Positions 1 through 5,382 of a DNA stretch of 7,874 bases are shown here, one piece after another (the first letter of the stretch is position 1; every line of letters starts with the position of its first letter). The DNA is from JACQHC01 sp035559715. Lineage in GTDB: Bacteria; Gemmatimonadota; Gemmatimonadetes; Gemmatimonadales; GWC2-71-9. Under the pieces are notes generated by a model. It was not told where the DNA came from. It saw only the letters and a list, made by a program, of their open reading frames with translations, and made no database searches. The translations under genes and the position numbers were made by a program. The stretch covers positions 1-7,874 of the forward strand of contig DATMAW010000023.1 of assembly GCA_035559715.1 (NCBI GenBank), given 5' to 3'.

Positions 1-2033
1 AGTTCCAGGCCGTAGGCGCGGGCCGCCCAGGCCGGCCCCTCGGTATCCAGCGGCCCCGCCGTCCCGCGCCTCGCCCCGGCCGCGTCCACCAAAGCCCATC
101 CCGCTCCTTCGGGCACGACGGCACCCGGTGGCCCGCACAACGCGGCAAGCTCTTCGAACATCGCTTTCACGTCCCAAAGATCCCACTCTACCGCGCGACC
201 GCCGGCGGACCAGTGCTCGGGCCAGCGTGCGCCCGATACGACGGCTGCCACTGAGAGTCGCTCCGCGGGACCAGCACCACCTGAACCCCTGCGGAAGGTT
301 GCACCGATCTCGAACAGGCGGATGTCACGTTCCCGCACCGCCCAGTTGTGTGCCAGCCCACGCTCGAGCCCGGCCAGCAAACGAGACCGCAGCGCGGCCT
401 GTTCGCCAGACAGAGGATTGGCGAGCCGAACCACAACATCAGGATCATCGGCCACCGGCACGAGTGACAACGTCCGGGCTTCGTGCAGGCCCCACGCCGT
501 GAGCGCTCGCCGGACCCTCGCCTTGAGTGCCTCGACGGGATCCGCCGGCACCGTTCCCGGGCGATACGGGCGCGACTCGACCGGGAAACTGTCATAGCCT
601 CTGAGCCGGGCGACCTCCTCGATGAGATCCACCTCTCCCGTGACGTCGGGCCGCCAGCCCGGCACCTGCACGTGCAGGCGGTCGTCCTTCGGCGCGGGTA
701 CGAATCCCACGCTCGTGAGGTGTCGCTCGATCTCATCGCGGGACAGCGGGACGCCAAGCAGGCGCGCCACACGGTCGGGCCGCAGCGGGACCACGCGGGG
801 ACGCTCGGGTCGTGGCCACACGTCCACCGGTGGCTCCGGCTCCTCGCCTCCGGCAACGGTGCGGATGAGCTGCACCGCGCGGCGCAGCGCTTCGGCCATT
901 CCCTGCAGATCCATGCCCCGTTCGAAGCGATACGACGCCTCGGTGGTCATCTGGAGCGCGGTGCGGGTGGCGCGAATGCGCTTGGGATCGAAGTGCGCGC
1001 ACTCCAAGAGCACGTCGGTGGTATCCGGTCCGACCTCTGATGCGGCGCCACCCATGACGCCCGCGACGGCCTGCGCGCCCTCGGCATCACAGATCGCCGT
1101 CATGTCGGACGTCAGCGTCCGCGTCACGCCGTCGAGCGTCCGGATCACCTCGCCCGGCCGCCCGCGCCGAATGATGACGGCGGCCCCCCGAAGCTTCCGC
1201 AGGTCGAACGCGTGGAGCGGCTGATTCAGTTCGAATAGCACGTAGTTGGTGGCGTCCACCACGTTGTTGATGGGCCGGGCTCCCACGGATCGCAGGCGGG
1301 CCTCGAGCCAGGGCGGTGAGGGCGCCACTCGCACACCCCGGATATACGCCGCCATATATCGCGGGCACCCGTCCACGTCCTCGATGGTCACGGTCACACC
1401 GCCCACCGTCCCGCGCCGCTCCACGCGCCTCGGCGTCTGACCGTCAGGCGCGGCGCCGGGGAACTCCTCCAGTCGCAGCGTCGCACCCGTGGCAGCGGCC
1501 AGCTCTCGGGCGACGCCGCGGTGACACAACAGGTCCGGCCGGTTGGCGGTGACGTCGAGCGTGAGTCGCGTGTCCGCCACCGGCATCACATGGAGGAATG
1601 GCGTCCCGGGCGGGGCGTCCGTCACCAGCTCCAGGATTCCCTCGTGATCCGTGCCGAGCCCAAGCTCTCGCGCGGAACACAGCATGCCGTTCGAGGTCAC
1701 GCCGCGGATCTTGCGGGCCGAGAGCTTGAGCCCTCCGGGGAGCGTGGCTCCCACCGGCGCATAGGCGTAGCGCCGCCCCGGCCGAACATTCGTGGCGCCG
1801 CACACCACGTCGTGCACGGCGCGCCCATCGTTCACCCGACACAGCGTCAGGCGATCGGCGTTGGGATGGCGGTCCACCTGCTCCACCAGCGCCACCAGAA
1901 CGTCGCCGAGATCCTGATGCAGCGGCTCCACGGACTCCACGGCCGCGCACCGCATGGTGAGCTGATGCGCCACCTCGGCCGCGTCGAGCGGCCGGCCAAG
2001 CATGCCGGAGAGCCAGTTCAACGAGAGATTCAT
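1..2033 (-). CDS. pheT: Phenylalanyl-tRNA synthetase beta subunit, 3' end missing (off left edge)
   Basis: This is the beta chain of the cytoplasmic (alpha-beta)2 enzyme that charges tRNA-Phe; the beta chain binds tRNA and carries the editing site. The frame is open from an ATG at 2033 to the left edge, giving 677 codons. The protein starts MNLSLNWLSGML. The EMAP-like tRNA-binding domain is near residues 40-150, with HPNAD at 56-60. The B3/4 editing domain starts near 210, with CPRYM at 223-227 and a GARPINNVVDATNYV segment. EASYRFERGMD ends at about 375. The B5 domain follows at about 405-475 and ends in IEEVARLRGYD. The synthetase-like core contains RLANPLSGEQ and LFEIGATF. Family members are near 800 residues, so roughly 120 residues, including the FDX-ACB anticodon-binding domain, lie outside. 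The start is 37 bases after the pheS stop, with a weak GAGG site, and it overlaps the stop of a 14-codon mini-ORF. No internal stop was seen. Confidence 0.96.
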   Translation of the reverse strand, partial: MNLSLNWLSGMLGRPLDAAEVAHQLTMRCAAVESVEPLHQDLGDVLVALVEQVDRHPNADRLTLCRVNDGRAVHDVVCGATNVRPGRRYAYAPVGATLPGGLKLSARKIRGVTSNGMLCSARELGLGTDHEGILELVTDAPPGTPFLHVMPVADTRLTLDVTANRPDLLCHRGVARELAAATGATLRLEEFPGAAPDGQTPRRVERRGTVGGVTVTIEDVDGCPRYMAAYIRGVRVAPSPPWLEARLRSVGARPINNVVDATNYVLFELNQPLHAFDLRKLRGAAVIIRRGRPGEVIRTLDGVTRTLTSDMTAICDAEGAQAVAGVMGGAASEVGPDTTDVLLECAHFDPKRIRATRTALQMTTEASYRFERGMDLQGMAEALRRAVQLIRTVAGGEEPEPPVDVWPRPERPRVVPLRPDRVARLLGVPLSRDEIERHLTSVGFVPAPKDDRLHVQVPGWRPDVTGEVDLIEEVARLRGYDSFPVESRPYRPGTVPADPVEALKARVRRALTAWGLHEARTLSLVPVADDPDVVVRLANPLSGEQAALRSRLLAGLERGLAHNWAVRERDIRLFEIGATFRRGSGGAGPAERLSVAAVVSGARWPEHWSAGGRAVEWDLWDVKAMFEELAALCGPPGAVVPEGAGWALVDAAGARRGTAGPLDTEGPAWAARAYGLE

Positions 2034-2074
2034 TGCCCTCGCCTGCGATCGCCTGCCATCGCCCGCGTGCTCAT
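2030..2074 (-). CDS. Possible 14-codon coupling mini-ORF between pheS and pheT
   Basis: An ATG at 2074 overlaps the pheS stop (ATGA, 2074-2071). It opens a short frame encoding MSTRAMAGDRRRGQ. That frame closes with a TGA which itself overlaps the pheT ATG (ATGA, 2033-2030). The two overlaps are seen directly. I infer that ribosomes finishing pheS could reinitiate here and be handed on to pheT, which would help keep the two subunits equimolar. No homologue of the peptide is known to me, and its composition is simply that of the repeat underneath it. It may be a chance frame in the 37-base spacer. Confidence 0.25.
   Translation of the reverse strand: MSTRAMAGDRRRGQ
2036..2065 (-). repeat. Three 10-bp tandem units in the pheS-pheT spacer
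   Basis: Read on the minus strand, the spacer holds three adjacent 10-base units: CGGGCGATGG (2065-2056), CAGGCGATCG (2055-2046) and CAGGCGAGGG (2045-2036). Neighbouring units match at 8 of 10 positions. The last unit supplies the GAGG that serves as the weak ribosome binding site of pheT. The repeat could have arisen by slippage, which would have created both the spacer length and the binding site. Confidence 0.6.
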
Positions 2075-3096
2075 GGAACGAATTGGTTGAGGAATCGCAT
2101 GTCCGGCTCCACCAGGAGTCTGATGTCCGGCAGTCCGTGCCGCAGCATGGCGACCCGTTCCGGCCCCATGCCGAACGCGTACCCGGTGTACCGCTCGGCA
2201 TCCAGGCCGCAGCGCTCGAACACCGCCGGGTGCACCATGCCGGCCCCCATAATCTCCAGATAGCCGGTGCGCTTGCACGTGGCGCAGCCGGACCCCCGGC
2301 ACACCTGGCACTGAACGTCCACCTCCGCGCCCGGCTCCACGAACGGGAAGAAGGACGGCCGGAATCGAACGGTCGTCCCGCGCGCGAAGAAGCGCCGCAC
2401 GAAGTAGTCAATGGCCGCCTTGAAATCCACGAAGCTCACACCCTCGTCCACCACCAGGCCTTCGATCTGCTCGAACGCCGGGAGGTGCGACGCATCCACC
2501 GCATCACGCCGATAGCACAGCCCCGGCACGACGATGCGGATCGGCGGCGGGAAGCGCTCCATGGTGCGCGCCTGCATCGGCGAGGTATGGGTGCGCAGCA
2601 GCAGACCGCCCTCGAGGTAGAACGTGTCGTGGGCATCGGCCGCGGGGTGATCCAGCGCGATATTGAGCTTGGTGAAGTTGTAGGCCTCGGTCTCGATCTC
2701 CGGACCCACGACGCGCGTGAATCCCAGCTCGCCGAAGATCTCGCAGATTTCGTCCACGACGGCCGTGACCGGATGGATGGCGCCGCGCCAGCGGGGGCGC
2801 CCCGGCATGGTGAGATCAACGCTCGGCCCGCTGCTCGCCGCGCGCTTCAGCTCGGCCTCGCGCTGCGCGAAGGCGGTCTCGAGTTCGGCCCTCAGCCGAT
2901 TGGCGCGCGCGCCGACTTCGCGACGCTCCTCCGCGGGGAGCGCCGGAAGCTGCTTCAAGATGGCGGTGAGGCGCCCCGCCTTGCGACCGAGGAGTTCGGT
3001 GTGCAGCGCGGAGAGTGCGGCGGCGTCGAGCGTCGCAATGCGCGGCAGGGTGGCCGCGATGGTATCGAGTGCGTCACGGAGCGAACCCGTGCTCAT
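2071..3096 (-). CDS. pheS: Phenylalanyl-tRNA synthetase alpha subunit
   Basis: This is the catalytic chain of phenylalanyl-tRNA synthetase (class II), which activates phenylalanine with ATP and transfers it to tRNA-Phe. It is 341 residues, the usual length. An N-terminal coiled-coil arm covers about residues 1-90. The motif 2 region reads CYRRDAVDASHLPAFEQIEG, with R196, H204 and FEQIEG at 208-213. The motif 3 sequence YAFGMGPER ends at R314. The start is ATG 3096, with GGAG 8 bases upstream. It follows rplT after 15 bases, so it belongs to the infC-rplT-pheST operon. An unusual feature is a Cys4 cluster, C263-x2-C266-x4-C271-x2-C274, in the loop before LEIMGAGMVHP; the E. coli enzyme has a short loop without cysteines there. 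From memory, similar CxxC pairs occur in PheS of several other phyla. Zinc binding is plausible but is an inference. Confidence 0.97.
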   Translation of the reverse strand: MSTGSLRDALDTIAATLPRIATLDAAALSALHTELLGRKAGRLTAILKQLPALPAEERREVGARANRLRAELETAFAQREAELKRAASSGPSVDLTMPGRPRWRGAIHPVTAVVDEICEIFGELGFTRVVGPEIETEAYNFTKLNIALDHPAADAHDTFYLEGGLLLRTHTSPMQARTMERFPPPIRIVVPGLCYRRDAVDASHLPAFEQIEGLVVDEGVSFVDFKAAIDYFVRRFFARGTTVRFRPSFFPFVEPGAEVDVQCQVCRGSGCATCKRTGYLEIMGAGMVHPAVFERCGLDAERYTGYAFGMGPERVAMLRHGLPDIRLLVEPDMRFLNQFVP

Positions 3097-3111
3097 CGTG
3101 GTCGCTCCGAC

Positions 3112-3465
3112 TCACGCGCTCCGCCGGGCGACCTCCGCCAGCTCCCCAAACGCGGCCGGATCACGCACGGCAAGATCGGCCAGCATCTTCCGATCAATCT
3201 CCACGCCTGCGCGCCGCAATCCGGCCATGAAGCGGTTGTACGAAAGATCGTGGAGGCGGGCCGCGGCGTTGATCCGCACGATCCACAGCCGGCGGAATTC
3301 CCGCTTCTTCTGGCGCCGATCGCGATACGCGTACCGCCAGGCCCGCTCGACCGTTTCCTTGGCTGCCTTGTGCAGTTTGCTGCGCCCGCCGCGCGCGCCC
3401 TTGGCCAGGCGCATGATCTTCTTCTTGCGCTTGAGACGGGCGACGTTGCTCTTGACCCTGGGCAT
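3112..3465 (-). CDS. rplT: 50S ribosomal protein L20 (bL20)
   Basis: bL20 binds 23S rRNA early in assembly of the large subunit, and in several bacteria it represses its own operon by binding the mRNA. The protein is 117 residues, the usual length. It starts MPRVKSNVARLKRKKKIMRLAKG, has a long basic N-terminal helix, and then the diagnostic segments YAYRDRRQKKREFRRLWIVRINAAAR (residues about 45-70) and VEIDRKMLADLAVRDPAAF. The stretch after MPRVK departs slightly from the common version (SNVARLKRKKK), but the rest is standard. The start is ATG 3465, 10 bases after the rpmI stop, with its ribosome binding site embedded in that stop. Translation is therefore probably coupled to rpmI. Confidence 0.97.
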   Translation of the reverse strand: MPRVKSNVARLKRKKKIMRLAKGARGGRSKLHKAAKETVERAWRYAYRDRRQKKREFRRLWIVRINAAARLHDLSYNRFMAGLRRAGVEIDRKMLADLAVRDPAAFGELAEVARRSA

Positions 3466-3472
3466 GAACGCT

Positions 3473-3477
3473 CTCCT
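3473..3477 (-). promoter_or_regulatory. rplT ribosome binding site fused to rpmI stop codon
   Basis: The minus strand reads TAGGAGAGCGTTCATG here. The rpmI stop TAG shares its last two bases with the AGGAG site that serves the rplT ATG 7 bases on. A ribosome terminating on rpmI covers the rplT site, a layout expected for coupled bL35-bL20 synthesis. The sequence is seen directly; coupling is inferred. Confidence 0.7.
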
Positions 3478-3670
3478 ACGCCTCCAACAGACGCTTGATG
3501 CGGCGCTCGTCCGCGACCTTCACCGTGGTGCCATGTCGCAGGTGGCGCTTCCGCTTGGGATGCTTCTTGGTCAGGATGTGGCTCTTGTAGGCCCGCATCC
3601 GCCGCACGCGCCCGCGACCGGTGAGCCGGAATCGCTTCCGCGCGGCACTCTTCGATTTCTGCTTTGGCAT
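3476..3670 (-). CDS. rpmI: 50S ribosomal protein L35 (bL35)
   Basis: This small, very basic protein of the large ribosomal subunit has 64 residues, the typical size. It starts MPKQKSKSAARKRFRLTGRGRVRR and carries the family's KSHILTKKHPKRKRHLR stretch at about residues 29-45. The ATG at 3670 was chosen because bL35 proteins begin MPKxK; an in-frame TTG at 3685 would add only METAS. The Shine-Dalgarno site is weak (GGA about 10 bases upstream). The gene lies 35 bases after infC and 10 bases before rplT, the conserved infC-rpmI-rplT order. Confidence 0.96.
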   Translation of the reverse strand: MPKQKSKSAARKRFRLTGRGRVRRMRAYKSHILTKKHPKRKRHLRHGTTVKVADERRIKRLLEA

Positions 3671-3705
3671 GCTCGCTGTTTCCAATGCTCGGGATTAGCC
3701 GCCGC

Positions 3706-4236
3706 CTATTTCGGCGCCAGCACCATTGTCATGTTCCGCCCATCCAGCCTCGCCTCGGCCTCGATCTTGGCCACGTCCTTCAAGGCCTCCCAGACCCGCG
3801 TCAACACGTCCTGCCCCAGCTCGGGCCGAAGGACCTGACGGCCACGGAACATCATCGTGACCTTGACCTTGTTCCCCTCGTTCAGGAACTCGCGGGCGTG
3901 TCGCGTCTTGAACTCGAAATCGTGATCATCGATGCCCGGCCGGAACTTCACTTCCTTCATGTGTATCACGTGCTGCTTCTTGCGCGCGGCTCGAGCGGCC
4001 TTGGCCTGCTCGAAGCGGTACCGGCCGTAGTCCATGATCTTGACCACCGGCGGGCGCGCCAGGGGAGCGACTTCCACGAGGTCCAGGCCGCGTTCCTGCG
4101 CGGCCCGCAGCGCTTCATCAACCGAGACGACGCCGAGTTGTGCCCCGTCCGCTCCAATCAACCGCACGGGGCTGATGCGGATCTGGTGATTCACCCGCAC
4201 CCGTGGAGCTTGTTTGTCTTCAGCGTTTGCTACCAG
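3706..4236 (-). CDS. infC: Translation initiation factor IF-3, probable CTG start
   Basis: IF3 binds the 30S subunit, keeps it apart from 50S and rejects wrong start codons and wrong initiator tRNAs. From the proposed CTG at 4236 the protein has 176 residues, close to the 180 of E. coli. The N-domain begins at about residue 14 (RVNHQIRISPVRLI) and ends in KIMDYGRYRFEQ (to about 77). A basic linker (AKAARAARKKQ) follows, then the C-domain from about 90, with KEVKFRPGIDDHDFEFK and the signature KVTMMFRGRQ at 125-134. The CTG was chosen because a perfect AGGAGG (4250-4245) lies 8 bases upstream and no ATG, GTG or TTG is available at that distance. Non-standard starts such as AUU are well known for infC and let IF3 repress its own synthesis. 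A GTG at 4317 would extend the frame through the terminator hairpins with a non-IF3 sequence and was rejected. The gene leads the operon infC-rpmI-rplT-pheS-pheT. Confidence 0.95.
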   Translation of the reverse strand: MVANAEDKQAPRVRVNHQIRISPVRLIGADGAQLGVVSVDEALRAAQERGLDLVEVAPLARPPVVKIMDYGRYRFEQAKAARAARKKQHVIHMKEVKFRPGIDDHDFEFKTRHAREFLNEGNKVKVTMMFRGRQVLRPELGQDVLTRVWEALKDVAKIEAEARLDGRNMTMVLAPK

Positions 4237-4250
4237 TGCGTGGTCCTCCT
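4234..4250 (-). promoter_or_regulatory. infC ribosome binding site and CTG start codon
   Basis: The minus strand carries a full AGGAGG at 4250-4245, the strongest Shine-Dalgarno site in the window. Eight bases (ACCACGCA) separate it from CTG (4236-4234), which is in frame with IF3. A strong site joined to a poor start codon is the expected arrangement for a gene controlled by start-codon discrimination. Confidence 0.7.
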
Positions 4251-4262
4251 GTCTCAATGGAA

Positions 4263-4294
4263 CAAAAAAACGGATCCGGTCCCTCCGGAATCCG
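4263..4294 (-). terminator. Intrinsic terminator or attenuator upstream of infC
   Basis: On the minus strand CGGATTCCGG (4294-4285) pairs with CCGGATCCG (4279-4271): 9 base pairs with one bulged T at 4289 and a 5-base loop AGGGA. Seven Ts follow directly (4269-4263), after one intervening base at 4270. This is a textbook rho-independent terminator shape. It ends only 12 bases before the infC AGGAGG. It could end the upstream arcA-exonuclease-lactonase transcript, act as a conditional attenuator of the infC operon, or both. Confidence 0.75.
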
Positions 4295-4300
4295 CTGCGC

Positions 4301-4321
4301 ACCGGTGCCCACGGCACCGGT
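4301..4321 (-). repeat. Perfect 9-bp hairpin in the infC leader
   Basis: ACCGGTGCC (4321-4313 on the minus strand) and GGCACCGGT (4309-4301) are exact inverted copies around a 3-base loop. The hairpin ends 6 bases before the terminator hairpin. Both structures contain self-complementary CCGG cores, so alternative pairing between them is possible, as an antiterminator would require. That is not demonstrated. Confidence 0.7.
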
Positions 4322-4416
4322 CACTCTTTCGGAACCCTAAACGCCAGCTCGGGATGGCCGCTGGCAGGAGGGTGAAGCACCTCACGGCGCTTGCTTAGAC
4401 GTTGTCGCAAAAGAAC

Positions 4417-5382
4417 CTAGCCCCCCCGCGAAACAGTGTCAAGCGGAGCGCAGGCGTACGACTTCCCTTCCCGAACCACACGCCCCACCGGCACCACCGG
4501 ATCGTGCTCGAACACTAACAGCCACCCTTCCGCCTCGGCGCGAGCGAGAATGCCGCGCTTCGTCTCCAGGGTCACCAGTGGCTCGAGATCGTATCCCATG
4601 ATCCAGGGGAGGGGCAGATGCGCGCTGGTGGGGACCAGGTCGCCGAGATACAGCGCGCGCTCGCCGCGATCCTCCAGCAGGATGGACTGGTGATGCGGCA
4701 CGTGCCCCGGCGTTGGCACCAGGCGGATGCCGGGCAACAGCTCGATCTCGCCACGGACGAGCCGCCACCTGCCGGCCTCTGTGACCGGCACGAAGTTCGG
4801 CCTCAGGTAACTGGCCCGGGCCCGCTCGTGCGGCGCCATGCCGAACTCGAGTTCGCCCCGTTGCACGACGTAGGTGGCGTTGGGGAAGGACAGGCGGATC
4901 GCGGATTGGTCGGCGGGTCGGCGGTGCGATGGGGGCGCGTCATTCGCCGATCCGGCTACCCGGGGATCCGCCCTGCCTGACGCCCCGACGTCCACGTACG
5001 TGTTCCCACCACAGTGGTCGAAGTGCAAGTGCGTATTGATGACCCAGCGCACGTCCTCGGGAGAGAACCCCGCTTCTCGTAACGCGTCCTCGAGTTGCGT
5101 CCGCCCGGACCGTCCCGCGTTCTCCACCGCGTAGATGTCGCGGAACTTCTCGTCCTCCTTGTTGCCGATTCCCGTATCGCACAACACCAGGCCGTCGGGA
5201 TGCTCCACCAACAGGCAGCGCAACGCGAGCGGGATTCTGTTGCGCTCGTCCGCCGCGATGCGTCTCTCCCACAGGGGTTTGGGGACCACGCCGAACATGG
5301 CGCCCCCGTCGAGGCGCTGCAGCCCCGCTTCGAGCGCGTGGCAGGCGAGGCCCCCCACCCGGAACCCGGTGACGAGGCTCAT
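4417..5382 (-). CDS. YtnP-type metallo-beta-lactamase-fold hydrolase (putative quorum-quenching lactonase)
   Basis: This 321-residue cytoplasmic protein (no signal peptide seen) has the complete two-metal site of the fold: H118-x-H120-x-D122-H123 (THLHFDHCGG), H227 in TPGHVPHH, D248 in YLGDL and H293 in FEHD. The N-terminal LDGGAMFGVVPKPLW (about residues 24-38) and GIGN after CDT match the signature of B. subtilis YtnP, described as a lactonase that degrades signalling molecules. The fold family is certain; the substrate is a guess. Between GGNT and FPNATYVV lies about 34 residues of low-complexity sequence (131-164, including GRADPRVAGSAND) that the family normally lacks. At DNA level this stretch is a palindrome-like insert. 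The ATG at 5382 overlaps the stop of the upstream exonuclease (ATGA), and the binding site is weak, so expression probably depends on translational coupling. Confidence 0.9.
   Translation of the reverse strand: MSLVTGFRVGGLACHALEAGLQRLDGGAMFGVVPKPLWERRIAADERNRIPLALRCLLVEHPDGLVLCDTGIGNKEDEKFRDIYAVENAGRSGRTQLEDALREAGFSPEDVRWVINTHLHFDHCGGNTYVDVGASGRADPRVAGSANDAPPSHRRPADQSAIRLSFPNATYVVQRGELEFGMAPHERARASYLRPNFVPVTEAGRWRLVRGEIELLPGIRLVPTPGHVPHHQSILLEDRGERALYLGDLVPTSAHLPLPWIMGYDLEPLVTLETKRGILARAEAEGWLLVFEHDPVVPVGRVVREGKSYACAPLDTVSRGG
4893..4972. repeat. 80-bp imperfect palindrome inside the lactonase gene
   Basis: The outer arms GGCGGATC (4893-4900) and GATCCGCC (4965-4972) are exact inverted copies. 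Inside, TCGGCG (4910-4915, and again at 4918-4923 within an 8-bp tandem duplication GGTCGGCG) is inverted at CGCCGA (4945-4950). The element coincides with the extra protein segment of the lactonase and keeps its reading frame. It resembles the protein-compatible palindromic elements known from Rickettsia (RPE) in style only. It may also be a chance product of high GC. Confidence 0.4.

Larger units (their letters stand above)
4237..4416 (-). promoter_or_regulatory. Structured 180-base leader of the infC operon
   Basis: This stretch between the lactonase stop and infC holds no gene I can support. In transcript order it contains a 6-bp inverted repeat (GCCAGC at 4365-4360 and GCTGGC at 4348-4343, 11-base loop), a perfect 9-bp hairpin (4321-4301), a hairpin with a T tract (4294-4263) and the infC ribosome binding site. 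Firmicutes control infC-rpmI-rplT by bL20-dependent transcription attenuation in such a leader (Rfam L20_leader). Whether this leader is homologous cannot be told by eye. I found no convincing -35/-10 pair, so the promoter position is unknown. Confidence 0.5.

Noticed and set aside
188..1950. Several minus- and plus-strand open frames inside pheT (for example 188-856, 1444-1950 and 622-1224)
   Set aside because: They are out of frame with the clear PheT reading and encode R-, S- and A-rich sequence without motifs. They are shadows produced by high GC.
2002..3498. A 498-codon open frame on the plus strand
   Set aside because: It lies opposite pheS, rplT and the pheT start. It has no recognisable domain and is rich in R, H, E and A, as expected for the complement of a GC-rich gene.
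3476..3685. A longer rpmI start at TTG 3685
   Set aside because: It adds only METAS before the conserved MPKQKSKSA start of bL35.
3706..4317. A longer infC start at GTG 4317 (203 residues)
   Set aside because: The extra 27 residues run through both leader hairpins and the T tract, do not look like IF3, and bypass the perfect AGGAGG at 4250.
4342..4383. A leader peptide in the infC leader starting at a GTG
   Set aside because: A GTG-initiated frame exists, but it lacks a ribosome binding site and shows no run of regulatory codons such as phenylalanine.
4421..4427. A run of seven Cs just inside the lactonase stop, considered as a phase-variable tract
   Set aside because: It falls in the last three codons, so slippage would hardly change the protein. 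The run is short for a contingency tract.
4956..4969. A stretch resembling a cloning polylinker (CTACCCGGGGATCC)
   Set aside because: The match to SmaI-BamHI polylinker sequence is only about a dozen bases, is likely by chance at this GC, and is embedded in an uninterrupted reading frame without other vector sequence.
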